64,000 nucleotides of DNA from Mucilaginibacter aurantiaciroseus (GCF_024055595.1 NZ_JAMXOF010000002.1:1054001-1118000), one strand, 5' to 3'; shown: positions 36,332-46,138, counted from the first letter of the stretch. Notes: generated by a model from the letters alone, not told the origin. Program-made: numbers and translations.

Positions 36332-36486
36332 ATTTACAAAATTGGGTTTTAATCAACTCCACTAACACAAACCCTTGCTGTAATTGTTTAAACTGAGGTA
36401 TGCTCATTTATATTTAATGATCTCATTAAGTTTTTTAATTAAAATATGGCCGCTGAAGCGTGTAGTAAAATTGTAAACATATAAAC

Positions 36487-38013
36487 ATGAAAACCAGTAC
36501 TAATCTTCCTAAGCAACTACTAAAGTGTCTCACCGGTATTAAAGGCTTTGACGAAATTACGGAAGGTGGACTCCCGAAAAACAGAACTACTTTAGTTAGT
36601 GGAAGTACCGGCTCAGGAAAAACCCTTTTTGGGATTGATTTTTTAATCAATGGTGTGACCAAATTCAAAGAGCCGGGCGTCTTAATGTCTTTTGAAGAAA
36701 CAGAAGATGAACTTTATAAAGACGTGGCTTCTCTCAACCTGGATTTACATGGGCTTGTTTCCCAAAAAAAAATCCTGATTGAACATGTTCATTTGGAGCG
36801 CAAAGATATACAAGAGCTTGACTTTAATCTGGAAGGGCTATTCGTTCGTTTGGAACATGCCATTGACTCTATTGGTGCAAAACGAGTTGTTTTAGATTCC
36901 ATTGAATCTCTATTTGCAGGCATCACTGATATTGGCATTCTTCGCTTAGAAATAAAAAGACTTTTTAGATGGCTTAAGGAAAAACAAGTAACAGCGATTG
37001 TTACCGGAGAGCCCGAAAAAGAATTTTATACCCGTCATGGCCTGGAGCAGTACATTTCCGATTGCATCATTCTTCTGGATAACAGGGTTAAGGAACAAAT
37101 TGCCATTCGTAGAATCCGTGTAGTTAAATTTCGCGGTTCAAAACATGGAACAAACGAATATCCTTTCGTAATTGATAAAGATGGACTTTCAGTAATTCCA
37201 ATCACCTCAGCAGGGCTTGATCAACCAGGCACGGCTATGAAAGTTTCGACAGGAATACCATCATTAGATAAAATGTTTAGAGGGATACCAGGTTATACCA
37301 CTGGGAGTACGATACTTGCTTCCGGTACGGCAGGCACCGGAAAAACAAGCTTAGCTGCCGCATTCGCTTTAGCAAGTTGTAAACGTGAAGAACGCTGTCT
37401 TTTCTTGTCTTATGAAGAATCTGCAGGGCAGCTCACTCAAAATATGAGTTCTATAGGTTTTCATTTAGAACCAATGATAAAAAAAGGGCTCTTAAAAATT
37501 GTGTCTACCAGGCCTTCATTTTTTGGCTTGGAGATGCATTTACTTGATTTATATAAACTGATTGCTGAATTCAAACCAAAAACTGTTGTCATAGATCCAC
37601 TGACAAGTCTTATTGGAGAGGGAGACCAACGTGAAGTCCGGTCAATGATTACCCGCATGATTGATCTCTTAAAATCCAATGGCATCACGACCTTTTTTAC
37701 AAGTCTTGTTTCTTCCGCAGCACAAAATGACACAAGCGGTGAAATCGGGGTATCTTCACTAATAGACACTTGGATTGTAGTGAGAGAATTAGAAGAAGAC
37801 GTCAGTAAAAAACGGATTCGCGGACTTTTCATTGTTAAGTCTCGTGGCTCAGGCCACGACAGTGATGTCCATAAATTAATTTTAAGTGATGATGGAATTA
37901 AATTGGTGCCAATGAATAATAAATCTACAGCGGTCGCGGATAAGAAAAGGAAGATCGGTAAAAATGTTTCTGAGGGTCAAAAATTAATTAAACAAGATAA
38001 AGGTGGAAAATGA
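36487..38013 (+). CDS. KaiC-like double-ATPase protein
   Basis: A 508-residue soluble protein with two RecA/KaiC domains. Domain 1 has Walker A GSTGSGKT (39-46), catalytic Glu pair SFEETEDE (70-71) and Walker B VVLDSIESL. Domain 2 has Walker A GTAGTGKT (280-287), Glu pair SYEESAG (310-311) and VVIDPLTSL. Both ATPase sites look intact. No kaiA or kaiB gene is adjacent, so a clock role is not implied. KaiC-like proteins in non-cyanobacteria are usually found with signalling proteins, as here. It overlaps the cheB-like gene by 4 bp and has a basic tail (KKRKIGKN). Confidence 0.9.
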   Translation: MKTSTNLPKQLLKCLTGIKGFDEITEGGLPKNRTTLVSGSTGSGKTLFGIDFLINGVTKFKEPGVLMSFEETEDELYKDVASLNLDLHGLVSQKKILIEHVHLERKDIQELDFNLEGLFVRLEHAIDSIGAKRVVLDSIESLFAGITDIGILRLEIKRLFRWLKEKQVTAIVTGEPEKEFYTRHGLEQYISDCIILLDNRVKEQIAIRRIRVVKFRGSKHGTNEYPFVIDKDGLSVIPITSAGLDQPGTAMKVSTGIPSLDKMFRGIPGYTTGSTILASGTAGTGKTSLAAAFALASCKREERCLFLSYEESAGQLTQNMSSIGFHLEPMIKKGLLKIVSTRPSFFGLEMHLLDLYKLIAEFKPKTVVIDPLTSLIGEGDQREVRSMITRMIDLLKSNGITTFFTSLVSSAAQNDTSGEIGVSSLIDTWIVVRELEEDVSKKRIRGLFIVKSRGSGHDSDVHKLILSDDGIKLVPMNNKSTAVADKKRKIGKNVSEGQKLIKQDKGGK

Positions 38014-38612
38014 AAAAAGGTGTATCTTTCGTAGATATGCGAGCCTTGCACCCTAAATTCATTGTTGGCATTGGCGGCTCAGCCGGTGCGCTTAACGGAT
38101 ATAAGGCACTTTTGAATACCATGCCGGCAAATACAGGCATGGCCTTTGTCATTATTTCTCACATGAATCCCACAGCGCATAGTCAGTTAGCTGAAATACT
38201 GTCGCGTCATACGAAAATGATTGTAAAGGTTGCTTCTGAGGCGATGCCAATTGAGGCAAATAACGTTTATGTAATTCCTTCAGACTCAGATCTGCTAATG
38301 GAGAATTATACCTTTAAAGTTACCTTTCCCCGCTCTGGCAGGAACAAGCAGGTTGATTTGTTTTTTATTTCTTTAGCGGAAGCAATGGGGGAGCGCGCGA
38401 TTGGAATTGTACTTTCCGGATATGATCATGATGGTACCGAGGGATGCAAGCAAATCAAAGCAAACGGAGGAAAAACCTTTGCTCAGGACATGTCTGCCGA
38501 AGTAGAATTTATGCCGCTTAGTGCCCGGGATTCGGGTAATATTGATTTCGTTATCCCCCTCGACAAAATTCCGGGTAAACTAAAAAGTTTGGCAGATGCG
38601 CTTGAAACTTAG
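38010..38612 (+). CDS. Stand-alone CheB-type methylesterase domain
   Basis: A 200-residue protein consisting of a CheB C-terminal catalytic domain only, without a receiver domain. The Ser-His-Asp triad is visible in GIGGSAGAL (Ser), ISHMNP (His) and SGYDHDGTEG (Asp). Its start overlaps the kaiC-like stop by 4 bp (ATGA), so the two are translationally coupled. No chemoreceptor gene is present in the window. The target may be a non-chemotaxis protein, or the domain may act as a sensor-linked module as in CheB-CheR kinases. Confidence 0.88.
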   Translation: MKKGVSFVDMRALHPKFIVGIGGSAGALNGYKALLNTMPANTGMAFVIISHMNPTAHSQLAEILSRHTKMIVKVASEAMPIEANNVYVIPSDSDLLMENYTFKVTFPRSGRNKQVDLFFISLAEAMGERAIGIVLSGYDHDGTEGCKQIKANGGKTFAQDMSAEVEFMPLSARDSGNIDFVIPLDKIPGKLKSLADALET

Positions 38613-38701
38613 AAATGAAAGTGCAATACTAATTTTAGTTGTAGAGGAAAATATTGGAGATAGTATAAGTTCTATCAACGTTTTTAAACCATCATCCAAA
38701 T

Positions 38702-39067
38702 TTACGCTGCCAATTGCTTGTCAACCACTTGGAGCAAATAATCAATATCAAAAGGTTTCGCGACAAAATCATTGGGTGCACCTGACAAGTGCAATGATTC
38801 AGCAAGATCATGTGTCCCCGAAATTAGAATAACGGGCAGAAAATAAGTCAAATGATTTTCCTTTATCTCCTTACAAATTAAGCGGCCATCCATGCCGGCA
38901 AGCATTACGTCCATTAATATCAAGTCTGGTTGAAATTCTTTGATATTTTCAAATATAGTTTCTCCGGATGATAATTCTCGAACTGCATATCCATTATCAA
39001 CTAAAAGAATGGATACCATTTCCAAAATATCAGCATCATCGTCAAGAATCAATATTTTTTTGCTCAT
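38702..39067 (-). CDS. Single-domain response regulator
   Basis: A 121-residue receiver protein starting at MSKKILILDDD; an ATG five codons earlier at 39082 is possible. It has the acidic pocket (DDD), the phosphorylation Asp in LILMDVMLAGMDG, the Thr/Ser switch in ILISGTHD and the conserved Lys in FVAKPFD. No output domain is present. It is convergent with the cheB-like gene and lies 98 bp downstream of the giant hybrid kinase on the same strand, so it is the natural phosphoacceptor of that kinase. Confidence 0.9.
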   Translation of the reverse strand: MSKKILILDDDADILEMVSILLVDNGYAVRELSSGETIFENIKEFQPDLILMDVMLAGMDGRLICKEIKENHLTYFLPVILISGTHDLAESLHLSGAPNDFVAKPFDIDYLLQVVDKQLAA

Positions 39068-39164
39068 AATATGGAGAAACATCCGGGTTATATGTAATTC
39101 AACTCACTGAAGCAGATTATGTTTTTTTTTATTGAAATTAGTTGGTAACCTCCGAAAACAATCG

Positions 39165-42100
39165 CTAGGATAGCGGTAAACTGAAACAAAAGGTTGAGCC
39201 TACGCCCTCTTCACTTTCCACCCACACCTTGCCTTTATGCCGTTTGATTATTTCTGCAGAAAGGTAAAGGCCAAGGCCAAAGCCTGAAATGGATTGATTG
39301 CGAATACTATCTATCCGGTAATAACGATCAAATAACTTTTCCTGGTCCTGTAATTTTATACCCATTCCCTCATCTTTTACTTTTACTTGGACAGTATTGT
39401 TCAATTCTTTGCAAGAAACCTCTATGTTTTTATCTTTAGAACAATATTTTAACGCGTTACTTAAAAAGTTGTTGATTACCTGTCCGATTTTATCCCGGTC
39501 TGCCTTAACTACTATAGGAGGGTTAGGCAGTAATATTATATTGCGGTTATTTGATATTATAACTACTTCTTCTACTGTTTCATTCAATAGGGCATTCATT
39601 TCGAAAGTCTGCTCGTTCAAATGTATTTTGCCAGCCTCAAAACTTGAAAGATTTAAAAAGCCATTGACCAAGGCAGTCATTTTCTTAACCTGACTATTCG
39701 CTTTATCCAGCGCACCCACTGTAAAAGGGTCTTCGGTTTTCTTTGACTTTACGCTTAACATTTGTATATAGCCTTGCAGTGTGGTTAGCGGTGTTCTGAG
39801 TTCATGGCTTGCCATAGCTATAAAGTCATTTTTCCGGATCTCATCCTGTTTATGGATTGTAATATCATGTACTACCCCTGTAAAATACGTCGGCTTATCT
39901 TCGTGATCATAGGAAAGGTCGCCATTGGCCCTCACCCAGCGCAGCTTTCCGTCGTGAAACCCGTGTAGGGGGTATTCTATATCACATTTCACACCCTGGT
40001 TAATATTTGCTTCTACTGCACCGGTCACTAACGTTTGATATTTACTATCAATTTGTGCAATTGCCGCTTCATAACTCATCTGCTCATGGGGGTAAAAACC
40101 AAATATCTCTTTAAGCCGTTGGGATGGAATAAATTCGCGCGTTTGTAAGTTTATAGACCACATTCCCATTGCTGCCGAATCTATGGCTATACCCAGCATT
40201 TTATTACTGACATTTAATTCCCGCTGTATCTTTTTTAATTCGGTAATATCATTAAACGTAAGAATGGCACCATCTCTTTTATTATCTGCCTGTCGTATGT
40301 AAGGCATCGTCATGATTTGGTACCATTTACCATTATTGGTTTCAATTTCTTTGGTGATTATGCTGCCATTAGCAAGCACTTTTTTAACATCCTCAATAAT
40401 GGTTTCAAATTTGATATTGGTAGAAATATTGCTAAGCGGCCTGCCCACATCTGTTTCCAGCAGGTTGAACTGCTTTACTGTACCCGGCGAAAATTTCATT
40501 AACCGAAGGTCATTATCAATAAATAACTGACCGTTGATGTTACTCCTGAAGTAATTATTTAAATCGTCATTAATTTCGAGCAGTTCTTTGTTTTTTAACT
40601 GGTAATCCGCATTAATGGTATGCAGCTCTTCATTTACCGATTGCATTTCTTCATTGGTACTTTGCATTTCTTCATTGGCCGAAAGAAGCTCTTCATTAAA
40701 AGACTGCATGTTTTCATTGGAAGCATCAAGCTTTTCATGAGCAGACTGAAGCTTATCTTTTAGTTCCTTCAACTCTTCTTCCAGGTTCATGGTGTACTCA
40801 CCGTGATATATTTTTTCATCAAACACCATGTCTTCCCGATGTTCTGTGCTCAATAATTTATCCTCAGTAAAAGTTATCATTAACAATGTTTGCTCACCCT
40901 TCTTTCCGTTCAATGGGCGTATAGAGAGGCTAACTTTAATTACCGATTGGTTATTTTTAATTTTTATACCTGTAAGGGTGTTTTTTTGGTTTGTTTTTAA
41001 GGCGGTGGTTTTTAATGTATTAAACGCAACGGCAAGTGGCTTTGGCAAAAGCTCTTCCAGGTTTGAAGTATAATGCTTTTGTAAAAAATATTTTGTCGTA
41101 TCGCCGTAAGATTTTACCACTTGATTGTTTTCATCAATACAAACGGCCAGGTAATCCAGGTCTTCAGCTAAACCAACGTACATTTTTTCTGCCTGAGAAT
41201 TATTTGCACTTTGGGAAGTATCCTCATAAGACAAGGAGGAGGTTTTACGTTTTGGATCAACGACCTCTGGTAATGAAAATGTATCAAATTGTAAAAGCCG
41301 CTTTGTTTCGAGATTCTTGTAGATCTTATATTTTTTATGGGCGACTTCCAGGTTTTTGATGATGGGCATCGGGTTTTCACTGGAACCTAAAAACAGGTAA
41401 CCATCCTTTTTTAGCCCAAAAAGCAACATGGTAAATATCTTTTTTTGCAATACAGGTGTCATGTAGATCAGCAGGTTGCGACAGCTGATAAAATGCATAT
41501 TGCAATAGGGAGGGTTTTTTACCAGGTCGTGATTTGCAAAAATCACCATTTTGCGGATTTCGGGGCTGATCCTGTAATTATTTCCTTCTTTAAGAAAATA
41601 ACTTTCCAGCCGCTCTGCCGATACCTCTTTTGCAATGCTTAAATTATAGATGCCTTTGCCAGCCTGCACTAACGCGGCAGTATCAATATCAGTAGCAAAT
41701 ATTTTTACAACGGTATTTTTTAGTTTGCCGGTTAATTGCTCAGCTATTAATATGGCAAGTGAATATGCTTCTTCGCCGGTAGCGCAGCCCGCTACCCACA
41801 GTTTTAATTCTTCCTCCAGTGCAAGATTTTCTAATATGCCAGGCAATACCTTTTTTTCAATAAAGTTAAAGGCCTCTTTATCTCTAAAAAATGAAGTGAC
41901 ACTAATTAAAAAATCCTTGGCCAATGCTGCTATTTCCACGGGTGTGGCCTTCAAAAAGTCAATGTAATTTTCTAATCTGGTAAAATTATTATAAGCCGCC
42001 CTTCTTTTAATTCTTCTTAGTATAGTAGTTTGCTTATAATCCGAAAAATCAAGCGGTAGCTGTTCATTGATCAGATGTATAATTGCCTCCAGATTTTTTT

Positions 42101-42701
42101 GGTCGTCAACGGTATCAGGTATTAATTCCAGCTCGTGTTTTACATAATCTTCAATAGCACCCGGCATTAATTCAGGTTCCAAAATAAAATCTACCATACC
42201 TGTAGCTATGGCGTTAGATGGCATACTGGCAAACTCTGCTGTTTCCGGATTGCGGGCCATCACCATTCCGCCTGCCTTTTTAATAGCCTTTATACCCTGG
42301 GTGCCATCACTTCCTAAGCCCGATAGCACTACTGCAATAGCTTTGGTACCGCAATCTGCCGCCAGGGAGTTAAAAAATGTGTTTATCGTGAGGTGAGGGC
42401 CTGGGGCCTTTTCCTTGCTTGTTAAAAATAATGTATCATCGCTTATGGTCATGAACTTATCGCTGGGGATAAGATAAACCTGGTTGCTTTTGACCCGCAT
42501 ACCATTTCTGGCTTCCTCAACTACAAGCTTGCTGTGCTTGGCCAGCAATTCAACCATCCTGCTTTTAAAATCAGAAGATAAATGCTGTACAATGATATAG
42601 GATACGCCATCTAAAGGTGTGTGGTCAAAAAAGGAATTGATTTCTTCCATGCCGCCAGCAGAGGCACCAATAGCAATAATATGATGGGGGTTATCTTTCA
42701 T
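39165..42701 (-). CDS. CheB-CheR-PAS-PAS histidine kinase fusion
   Basis: An 1178-residue multidomain sensor with no transmembrane segment. In order it has: CheB methylesterase (about 5-190; GASAGGMEE, VQHLSSDF, SGLGSDGTQG); CheR methyltransferase (about 205-465; SVTSFFRDKEAF, WVAGCATGEEAYSLA); a coiled coil of repeated SNEEMQS-type heptads (about 655-745); a PAS domain (750-860); a PAS/PAC domain (about 880-985; REFIPSQRLKEIFGF); HisKA with the phospho-His in ASHELRTPLTTLQ (about 965); and HATPase_c (N box NFLSNALKYC, G boxes DEGMGI and GFGLGLYL). All catalytic motifs look complete. Such fusions are common in Bacteroidota; signals are unknown. The receiver at 38702-39067 is the likely partner. 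Confidence 0.93.
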   Translation of the reverse strand: MKDNPHHIIAIGASAGGMEEINSFFDHTPLDGVSYIIVQHLSSDFKSRMVELLAKHSKLVVEEARNGMRVKSNQVYLIPSDKFMTISDDTLFLTSKEKAPGPHLTINTFFNSLAADCGTKAIAVVLSGLGSDGTQGIKAIKKAGGMVMARNPETAEFASMPSNAIATGMVDFILEPELMPGAIEDYVKHELELIPDTVDDQKNLEAIIHLINEQLPLDFSDYKQTTILRRIKRRAAYNNFTRLENYIDFLKATPVEIAALAKDFLISVTSFFRDKEAFNFIEKKVLPGILENLALEEELKLWVAGCATGEEAYSLAILIAEQLTGKLKNTVVKIFATDIDTAALVQAGKGIYNLSIAKEVSAERLESYFLKEGNNYRISPEIRKMVIFANHDLVKNPPYCNMHFISCRNLLIYMTPVLQKKIFTMLLFGLKKDGYLFLGSSENPMPIIKNLEVAHKKYKIYKNLETKRLLQFDTFSLPEVVDPKRKTSSLSYEDTSQSANNSQAEKMYVGLAEDLDYLAVCIDENNQVVKSYGDTTKYFLQKHYTSNLEELLPKPLAVAFNTLKTTALKTNQKNTLTGIKIKNNQSVIKVSLSIRPLNGKKGEQTLLMITFTEDKLLSTEHREDMVFDEKIYHGEYTMNLEEELKELKDKLQSAHEKLDASNENMQSFNEELLSANEEMQSTNEEMQSVNEELHTINADYQLKNKELLEINDDLNNYFRSNINGQLFIDNDLRLMKFSPGTVKQFNLLETDVGRPLSNISTNIKFETIIEDVKKVLANGSIITKEIETNNGKWYQIMTMPYIRQADNKRDGAILTFNDITELKKIQRELNVSNKMLGIAIDSAAMGMWSINLQTREFIPSQRLKEIFGFYPHEQMSYEAAIAQIDSKYQTLVTGAVEANINQGVKCDIEYPLHGFHDGKLRWVRANGDLSYDHEDKPTYFTGVVHDITIHKQDEIRKNDFIAMASHELRTPLTTLQGYIQMLSVKSKKTEDPFTVGALDKANSQVKKMTALVNGFLNLSSFEAGKIHLNEQTFEMNALLNETVEEVVIISNNRNIILLPNPPIVVKADRDKIGQVINNFLSNALKYCSKDKNIEVSCKELNNTVQVKVKDEGMGIKLQDQEKLFDRYYRIDSIRNQSISGFGLGLYLSAEIIKRHKGKVWVESEEGVGSTFCFSLPLS

Positions 42702-42928
42702 AAGACAGAATTTTAAAGAGCGGTATTAGAAATTTTTAAAATTTTTAAAGAGCACAAAAGCGGGTATAATCTAACTTACAACTATAATTCTGTAAATAAG
42801 TTTTTATTGGTGAACGTATTGTGTTATCAGATAAACCTTTCACTTACAGCTTTCGGAAATGGTATAATTTAAATCAGAATTTTAATGTCGGCATCATTTT
42901 CGATATACTAATTATATGTATCAAGGAA

Positions 42929-43243
42929 ATGATCATTAGAAAACCGAAAGTTGATGATGCAGAGTTAGTCCGGCTAATTTCATTAAAAAGCAGAGCGGGC
43001 GCTGAAGTGCTGTATGACAGGTATACTATGGTCTTATCGTTAGTGATCATCCGCATTGTCCCTGGAAAAAAATAAGCTGAAGCTGTGCTTGAGCAAACCT
43101 TTATTAAAGTCTGGAACTCCTTTAATGTTTACATCCGGCAAAATGGAAAGCTGCTGCCCTGGATGATTGTTATCGCCAGAAATTTAATAAAAGATACTAT
43201 TAATGGTAAAATTAATCTACCAAAAATGGCAGTCAAAACTTGA
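42929..43243 (+). pseudogene. ECF sigma factor, interrupted by a stop
   Basis: ATG at 42929 starts MIIRKPKVDDAELVRLISLK, then LKSRAGAEVLYDRYTMVLSL, the sigma-70 region 2 beginning of ECF factors. A TAA at 43073-43075 interrupts, after which the same frame continues AEAVLEQTFIKVWNSFNVYI and LPWMIVIARNLIKDTI before a TGA at 43241. Region 4 is missing altogether. The gene is dead or reduced to a fragment. It lies upstream of the copper-protein gene, which it may once have controlled; this is inference. Confidence 0.72.
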
Positions 43244-43350
43244 AAAAGGTGAAGCTAATTAACCGGCTTTTCTGATTTTAAATACAGACCCGTTTTACTA
43301 TGATTTCTTTAGTAAAAACAATGATATATTAATCACTTAAAAAAAAAGTT

Positions 43351-43695
43351 ATGCTACATCAAAATCACCATGAGCTTATTCAAAAACTTTTAAATTGCGC
43401 TTTGTCTTGCGAAATCTGCGCTACCGGTTGCTTAAAAGAAGAAGATGTTAAAATGATGGCCCGTTGCATCAGCCTTGATCGGGATTGTGCAGATATTTGT
43501 ATCCAGGCAGCACGATTATTAAAACGTGAATCAGAAATAGGTCATCAATACCTGTTGATATGTGAAGAAATTTGCAGGATGTGCGCCGCAGAATGTGGTA
43601 AACATGCACATGAACATTGCAAGCAATGTGCCCAGGCATGTAAAGATTGTGCCGATGCCTGTCATGCCCACCACGAGCTAATTACTCAGAATTAA
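43351..43695 (+). CDS. Four-helix-bundle copper-binding protein (Csp-like)
   Basis: A 114-residue cytoplasmic protein (no signal peptide) with repeated Cys and His along amphipathic helices: CALSCEICATGCLKEE, DRDCADICIQAARLL, CEEICRMCAAECGKHA, HCKQCAQACKDCADACHAHH. This is the pattern of Cys-rich four-helix copper-storage proteins (DUF326/Csp3-like), which bind many Cu(I) ions on cysteines lining the bundle core. Length is typical. The neighbour at 43795 encodes a Met-rich periplasmic protein, so the pair suggests copper handling. Confidence 0.85.
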   Translation: MLHQNHHELIQKLLNCALSCEICATGCLKEEDVKMMARCISLDRDCADICIQAARLLKRESEIGHQYLLICEEICRMCAAECGKHAHEHCKQCAQACKDCADACHAHHELITQN

Positions 43696-43794
43696 TCTCT
43701 TATTGAATAGGATAGGTCAGATGCTGCTATCAGCCACGATTAATATTTGTGGCTCGAAATTTATAAATTATAACATACATTAAATTATAAAACC

Positions 43795-44151
43795 ATGAAA
43801 AAAATACTAATGGCCATGTTCGCAGTTGCATTGAGTTGTAGCGCAATGGCACAAACAAAGATGTCGGATACATCCATGAACAAAATGGACCATATGGGCA
43901 TGCAAAAAATGGACAACAGTGTCATGATGATGAATGGCAAAATGATGACCATGATGAATGGTAAAAGTATGCCAATGACAGAAACTAAAACCATGTTAAA
44001 CGGCACTATGGTCATGACCGACGGTACTGTCAAAATGAAAAGCGGCAGAACTATGACGTTAAAAGAAGGGCAGTGTGTAATGATGGACGGTAAAATAATG
44101 AAAATGCCTATGAAGAATAGCATGATGAAAGACACTATGAACAAAATGTAG
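43795..44151 (+). CDS. Met-rich periplasmic protein, DUF6799-like
   Basis: A 118-residue protein with a signal peptide (1-19, ending AMAQ). A mature part with about one Met in five residues follows, then repeats of the form LNGTMVMTDGTVKMKSGRTM and LKEGQCVMMDGKIM, as in DUF6799. Met-rich exported proteins can bind Cu(I) or Ag(I) through thioethers. Together with the Csp-like gene 100 bp upstream this suggests metal tolerance, by inference. Many internal ATG codons exist, but only 43795 yields the signal peptide. Confidence 0.75.
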   Translation: MKKILMAMFAVALSCSAMAQTKMSDTSMNKMDHMGMQKMDNSVMMMNGKMMTMMNGKSMPMTETKTMLNGTMVMTDGTVKMKSGRTMTLKEGQCVMMDGKIMKMPMKNSMMKDTMNKM

Positions 44152-44349
44152 TTATCTTCATTAAAGCCCGGAATAGCCCTATTTCTGGGCTTCTTATTAG
44201 TGTTTTTTTTGTAAATATGTATTACACAAAATGCAAAAGCAAAATGGACAATGGGAACTTTTACGGCGACTCTTCCGGTTTTATAGTTGAATTTAGGCCT
44301 GATTGTGACGCTTACAGACCCCAATGCAAACCCGTTCAAAATTGAATAA

Positions 44350-44508
44350 CTACGGCCGCAATTAGATGATCTTAAAAAAGTAACCAACAATACGTGGATA
44401 ATTACAATTAATAGTAGAAAACATTTTACCGGTAAGTATATCCATCAGTTAGGCGCTTTGATAGTAACCGAGCAAAAGGAATTGTTTACAGACGAATTAA
44501 TTTGTTAG
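44350..44508 (+). pseudogene. Possible startless coding remnant
   Basis: A 52-codon open stretch without ATG reads LRPQLDDLKKVTNNTWIITI, then NSRKHFTGKYIHQLGALIVT and FTDELIC before a TAG. The amino-acid texture is protein-like, but there is no start and no family match, so it is listed only as a possible fragment. Confidence 0.25.
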
Positions 44509-44592
44509 TTGATAAATGTTACGCAATTTACCGGCCTAAAAAACATACAGTTTTCATTAAAAGAATACAATTTATGTTTTATTTAAATATTA

Positions 44593-44835
44593 ATGATGGT
44601 TTTTAAAATTATACAAACCAACGGAGTTGCACGGCTTATGTTTATTACCACCGACGTTTATAAAACTCGGAAAGTGTGGCGGATAATTTTTGAGGATAAA
44701 ACAGAGGTTATGCTTTATAAATTAGCTGACGAATGGATGCAACGGAATGAAGATAACCTGGATGATTATACCTTAAAGACCATTGGTAAATGTATTAATA
44801 CTATTATTTTAGAAAAAGAAATTACAACAACCTAA
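44593..44835 (+). CDS. Hypothetical protein, 80 aa
   Basis: A soluble, mixed alpha/beta protein: MMVFKIIQTNGVARLMFITT, then VWRIIFEDKTEVMLYKLADE and a C-terminal helix. No family is recognised. Two adjacent ATG codons (44593, 44596) could start it. It is isolated, 440 bp after the Met-rich gene and 360 bp before the LysR gene, and both gaps hold nothing else certain. Confidence 0.5.
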   Translation: MMVFKIIQTNGVARLMFITTDVYKTRKVWRIIFEDKTEVMLYKLADEWMQRNEDNLDDYTLKTIGKCINTIILEKEITTT

Positions 44836-45182
44836 ACAGATATGTTCAAAACATAATGCGTTAAAAGTTCATGTTAAAGCATTAACGAATTCTCAAAGCC
44901 AAAGCCGTTAAAGCTGCTTTGGCATCTGCACATCTTTCATTTCGGGCGGCCTTTTATCATTTTTGGTCTCTTTGGCTCAAATTGAAAGGTTAGATAAATC
45001 CTTATAAAGTTCCCAAGACGTGTTAATGCCAAATATTGGGTTGTACCTTAAAATTAGCTCATTTTAAGGTGATCAATTTTAGTTATTATGGGCAAAATGT
45101 TTGTCATAAAGTTTAATGTATGATGTGATGTTAATTTCACAAACTTCTATTGTATATTTTAATTTATCTTTACGATAGAAAA

Positions 45183-45199
45183 CATAAAATTAATTTATG
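45183..45199 (+). promoter_or_regulatory. LysR box A, overlapping the lysR-type start codon
   Basis: CATAAAATTAATTTATG is a palindrome of the T-N11-A LysR type (arms CATAAA/TTTATG). Its last three bases are the ATG of the LysR gene, so binding would block or autoregulate it. It is matched by sites at 51469-51485 and 52303-52319. Confidence 0.6.
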
Positions 45200-46138
45200 C
45201 ATTATACTTTACATCAGCTCCAGATATTTTTGAAAATTTCACAGACCAAAAGCATTACAAAGGCAGCGGAAGAACTACACCTGACCCAGCCTGCGGTGTC
45301 GATACAATTAAAAAATCTACAGGACCAGTTTGAAATACCACTGACAGAGGTAATTGGAAGACAATTGTATGTAACGGATTTCGGTGCTGAAATCGCCATT
45401 GCCGTAGAAAAGATTTTGGGGGAGGTTTACGCCATCAATTACAGGACCTTGGCCTACAAGGGACAGCTAAGCGGCAGGCTTAAGCTATCGGTAGTTTCTA
45501 CCGGCAAATATGTTATTCCATACTTTCTTTCCGATTTTTTAAAACAGCACCAAGGCATAGAGCTCGTGCTTGATGTAACCAATAAGGCACGGGTCATTGA
45601 AAGTCTTGAAAAAAACGAAGTTGATTTTTCCCTGGTATCTGTACTGCCCGAAAAACTTATTGTAGAGAACATAGAGCTAATGCAAAACAAACTCTATCTT
45701 GTTGGCGCCGGAGGGGAAACCCACGCAATTAAACCTATTACCCACCAAATCTTAGAAGAACTTCCGATTATCTACAGGGAGCAGGGATCAGGTACGCGGT
45801 ATACCATGGAAAAATACATCTCGGCGCACAGTCTAAACGTGAGAAAAAAAATGGAACTTACCTCGAACGAAGCGGTAAAACAGGCCGTTATTGCGGGCCT
45901 TGGCTACTCGGTCATGCCATTGATCGGCATTAAGAACGAACTCATTAACGGAGAGTTGTGTATTATCCCCGTAAAAGGGTTGCCTTTGAGTTCGGTCTGG
46001 AATATGATCTGGCTCAAAAACAAGGCCTTCTCTCCGGTAGCGGCTGCTTTTTTGCTGCATCTGCAAAAGGAAAAGGCCAGGATTATCAATGAAAAATTTT
46101 CCTGGTTTGAACAGTACGTGTCCAGCCAGAACAGCTAA
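45197..46138 (+). CDS. LysR-family regulator of the dab/isocitrate dehydrogenase regulon
   Basis: A 313-residue LysR protein with an N-terminal winged helix (TLHQLQIFLKISQTKSITKA, LTQPAVSIQLKNL), linker helix and substrate-binding domain from about residue 95 (GRLKLSVVSTGKYVIPYFLS, EVDFSLVSVLPE, EQGSGTRYTMEKYI). The likeness is to CbbR/CmpR-type regulators of carbon-fixation and inorganic-carbon genes. It converges on the dab operon, its stop lying 4 bp from the dihydroorotase stop. The palindrome at its own start recurs at the dab and isocitrate dehydrogenase promoters, so it is the probable regulator of both. A broken paralogue lies at 51775-52305. Confidence 0.92.
   Translation: MHYTLHQLQIFLKISQTKSITKAAEELHLTQPAVSIQLKNLQDQFEIPLTEVIGRQLYVTDFGAEIAIAVEKILGEVYAINYRTLAYKGQLSGRLKLSVVSTGKYVIPYFLSDFLKQHQGIELVLDVTNKARVIESLEKNEVDFSLVSVLPEKLIVENIELMQNKLYLVGAGGETHAIKPITHQILEELPIIYREQGSGTRYTMEKYISAHSLNVRKKMELTSNEAVKQAVIAGLGYSVMPLIGIKNELINGELCIIPVKGLPLSSVWNMIWLKNKAFSPVAAAFLLHLQKEKARIINEKFSWFEQYVSSQNS

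Noticed and set aside
36487..38013. Circadian clock gene
   Set aside because: KaiC-like ATPases are widespread in non-photosynthetic bacteria; no kaiA or kaiB is adjacent, so a clock claim is not supported.
43785..44390. 201-codon minus-strand frame over the Met-rich gene
   Set aside because: It is the antisense of the Met-rich repeats (ATG gives CAT) and has no independent features; the plus-strand gene has a signal peptide and repeats.
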